Shown piece after piece: positions 32,037-33,808 of a stretch of DNA of 33,808 bases. The notes beneath the pieces were generated by a model. The model did no database searches. It was not told where the DNA came from and worked only from the letters and a program-made list of their open reading frames with translations. The translations under genes and the position numbers were made by a program. The DNA comes from DATIJP01 sp964569185 (GTDB lineage Bacteria; Chlamydiota; Chlamydiia; Chlamydiales; Rhabdochlamydiaceae). Position 1 is the first letter of the stretch; each line of letters opens with the position of its first letter. The stretch lies in NCBI GenBank assembly GCA_964569185.1, contig CAZMTP010000011.1, forward strand, positions 1 to 33,808. Reading direction: 5' to 3'.

Positions 32037-32468
32037 CTAGGAAATAGTTTTAGAATTTAGATAGTTTTGCAAAATGGCTGCAGCCACGCTTTTGTCGATC
32101 AGATTTTTCTGCTGTTTGCGCGAAATATTAGCTTCTTTAAAAGTGCGTTGCACTGCCGCAGAGGAGAGCCGCTCGTCCCATAAAATGATTTCGATATTGA
32201 GTAATGATTTGAGCAACTGAGCCAATGCGCGCACTTTTAAAGACATGTCGCTCTCTTTGCCATTTAAATGCAGAGGGAGCCCGATTACAAGGCTATGTAA
32301 TGGCATATGGCTTGCAAGCTCTTCTGCCAGCAATGTGGCAGTGGCTGGTAATGTTTTGGCTGTGTGCACCATTTTTAATGGAAACGCAATCAGGTGGCGC
32401 TCGTCTGATAGCGCGATGCCCATGCGTACAAGGCCAAAATCAATTCCAACGATTCTACTTTTTGGCAT
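32037..32468 (-). CDS. ruvX: Putative pre-16S rRNA nuclease / Holliday-junction resolvase-like YqgF
   Basis: 143 residues, RNase H-like fold. Seen: RIVGIDFGLVRMGIALSD with the first catalytic Asp, LVIGLPLHLNG, LWDERLSSAAVQRTF with the Glu, and DKSVAAAILQNYL with the last Asp. Family length is normal. Proposed role is 5' processing of 16S rRNA. It overlaps pyrG by 14 bp, in the same order as CT183-CT184. Confidence 0.93.
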   Translation of the reverse strand: MPKSRIVGIDFGLVRMGIALSDERHLIAFPLKMVHTAKTLPATATLLAEELASHMPLHSLVIGLPLHLNGKESDMSLKVRALAQLLKSLLNIEIILWDERLSSAAVQRTFKEANISRKQQKNLIDKSVAAAILQNYLNSKTIS

Positions 32469-33808
32469 TTTGTATCACCGCGCGGATAAATTCTCGGAAG
32501 AGAGGATGGGCAGCGGTTGGTTTAGATTTAAATTCAGGATGGAATTGGACGCCGAGCATCCAGGGATGGTCGCGCAATTCAGCAATTTCACAAAGCTCAT
32601 CATTTTCTAATGTACCAGAAAAAATCAGTCCTTTTTTTTCACATTCCTGTTTGAATTTATTATTAAATTCATAGCGGTGGCGATGTCTTTCTGAGATCGT
32701 ATTGGATTGATACGCTTCTTTGGCTTTAGTTCCATTTTTGATCACGCAGGTGTGCGCGCCAAGACGCATGGTGCCGCCGAGATTTTTCACCTCTTTTTGT
32801 TCGCTCAAAAGACTGATAATGGGATGTGGAGTGGCCGCATTCATTTCAGTGCTGTTGGCATCTTTGAGTTGGAGGACATGGCGAGCAAATTCAACGCACA
32901 TGACCTGCATCCCAAGACAGAGCCCAAAATAGGGGATCTTGTGTTCACGACAATATTTTGCAGTTAAAATCTTTCCCATCCAACCCCGTTCCCCAAAACC
33001 TCCAGGAACAAGGTAGCCATCACAGCCACTAATCTCTTCTTCACTTAAAACCTTGTCAGATTCAAATCCTTTGATTTCCACTTCCACATCGTTTTCAATT
33101 CCTGCATGACGTAAAGCTTCAAACACAGATTTATAGGCGTCTTGGTGCTGGATATATTTGCCCACAACACCGATACAGATTTTTCTTCTGGGATGTTTCA
33201 TTTTTTGCAGCATCTCTTCCCATTTATTTAAGTCGGCTTTTCCTTTAGGCAAATGTAAAAGCTCGCAAATCTTCTGATCTAGCTGCTGCTTATGCAAGGA
33301 GAGAGGCACTTCATAAATGGTGTCGGTCACATCGACAAGATCGATCACCGCTCCTTTGGGTACGTTGCAAAATAGGCTGATTTTATCTTTTTTATCTTCA
33401 GACAGGCTCTGTGTGCAACGACATAAAATCATATCGGGCATAATTCCAATTTGCCGCAGCGCTTGCACAGAGTGTTGGGTCGGTTTTGTTTTAAACTCGC
33501 CCGCCGCTTCTAAGTAGGGGATGTAAGTGAGATGGATGTTGATGCAATCTTGAGGCCGTTGATAGCGGAACTGGCGGATCGCTTCCATAAAGGGCTGCGA
33601 TTCGATATCCCCGACCGTTCCTCCGATTTCCACAATGACTACATCGGTCTGGGTCTGCTGGGTAGCGGCATTTAAAATTCTCTGTTTGATTTCATCTGTA
33701 ACGTGTGGAATCACTTGGACCGTTTTGCCTAAATAGTCGCCCCGTCTTTCTTTTTTAATGACCGCATCATAGATTTGGCCGGAGGTGATGTTGGAAGCGC
33801 GGCATAGA
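32455..33808 (-). CDS. pyrG: CTP synthase, N-terminus beyond the window
   Basis: UTP plus ATP plus glutamine to CTP. The frame is open to the right edge: the last ~31 codons read ASNITSGQIYDAVIKKERRGDYLGKTVQVIPHVTDEIK, part of the synthetase domain. The first ATG-type start inside the window (33714) is therefore not the real start. Further motifs: VIVEIGGTVGDIESQPF, FLCR-type start at the edge, GVVGKYIQHQDAYKSV at the domain boundary, GGFGERGW, the glutaminase nucleophile segment FGLCLGMQ, and GVQFHPEFKSKP with His and Glu of the triad. About 450 residues are present, so roughly 80-90 N-terminal residues including the P-loop are missing. It is the first visible gene of pyrG-ruvX. Confidence 0.96.
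   Translation of the reverse strand, partial: LCRASNITSGQIYDAVIKKERRGDYLGKTVQVIPHVTDEIKQRILNAATQQTQTDVVIVEIGGTVGDIESQPFMEAIRQFRYQRPQDCINIHLTYIPYLEAAGEFKTKPTQHSVQALRQIGIMPDMILCRCTQSLSEDKKDKISLFCNVPKGAVIDLVDVTDTIYEVPLSLHKQQLDQKICELLHLPKGKADLNKWEEMLQKMKHPRRKICIGVVGKYIQHQDAYKSVFEALRHAGIENDVEVEIKGFESDKVLSEEEISGCDGYLVPGGFGERGWMGKILTAKYCREHKIPYFGLCLGMQVMCVEFARHVLQLKDANSTEMNAATPHPIISLLSEQKEVKNLGGTMRLGAHTCVIKNGTKAKEAYQSNTISERHRHRYEFNNKFKQECEKKGLIFSGTLENDELCEIAELRDHPWMLGVQFHPEFKSKPTAAHPLFREFIRAVIQNAKK

Noticed and set aside
1..33808. CRISPR array
   Set aside because: No regularly spaced repeats of 23-40 bp; the only close direct repeat is the two-copy 27-bp unit at 362-406.

Overview
The window reads as a chromosomal segment of a member of the Chlamydiae, most likely an environmental (amoeba-associated) lineage and not a Chlamydia species. 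The evidence is gene order recalled from Chlamydia trachomatis: pyrG-ruvX-zwf-pgl, rpmG-lolE-lolD, and two tiny genes followed by ybeY and a CNNM/CorC-type gene. There is also a Legionella-type cysteine-rich porin of the kind found in environmental chlamydiae. Species cannot be fixed from the sequence alone. Almost all genes lie on the minus strand; only rnr and one small secreted protein are on plus.

Layout. 1-4062 is an accessory-flavoured end: a truncated HipA-like kinase gene with a textbook promoter covered by two perfect 18-bp palindromes, an RhlE-type helicase, a secreted HEAT-repeat protein, and a RhuM gene that has lost its middle. 4077-8080 holds a DUF3604 protein, a CNNM protein, YbeY and two very small chlamydial genes, with divergent rnr at 8175. 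10158-13914 is a tight operon of overlapping genes: sugar transferase, galE, MreD-like, inositol-phosphatase family and folD. A 165-bp foldback element (MITE-like) sits just upstream of the sugar transferase start.

14128-17790 holds the most unusual content: two adjacent paralogous proteins, each with two copies of an unrecognised helical module in opposite order. Both have disordered Ser/Pro-rich linkers, and both end in a KKRKH/KRRRH-type basic motif followed by an acidic tail. I propose them as candidate secreted, possibly nucleus-targeted effectors; this is inference. 17858-24473 has ispA, ugd, the Lol lipoprotein-export ABC pair, rpmG and a MATE-type transporter. 24617-26378 has a secreted charge-bipolar protein and tsaD.

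26379-27183 is an 800-bp gene-free island packed with inverted repeats, including a second ~166-bp foldback element of the same architecture as the first. 27184-33808 carries the oxidative pentose phosphate genes zwf-opcA-pgl, the porin-like protein, ruvX and the 3' part of pyrG. Together the genes cover NADPH and pentose supply, nucleotide synthesis, envelope polysaccharide and lipoprotein export, RNA maturation (RhlE, RNase R, YbeY, RuvX, TsaD), and a small mobile or accessory fraction.
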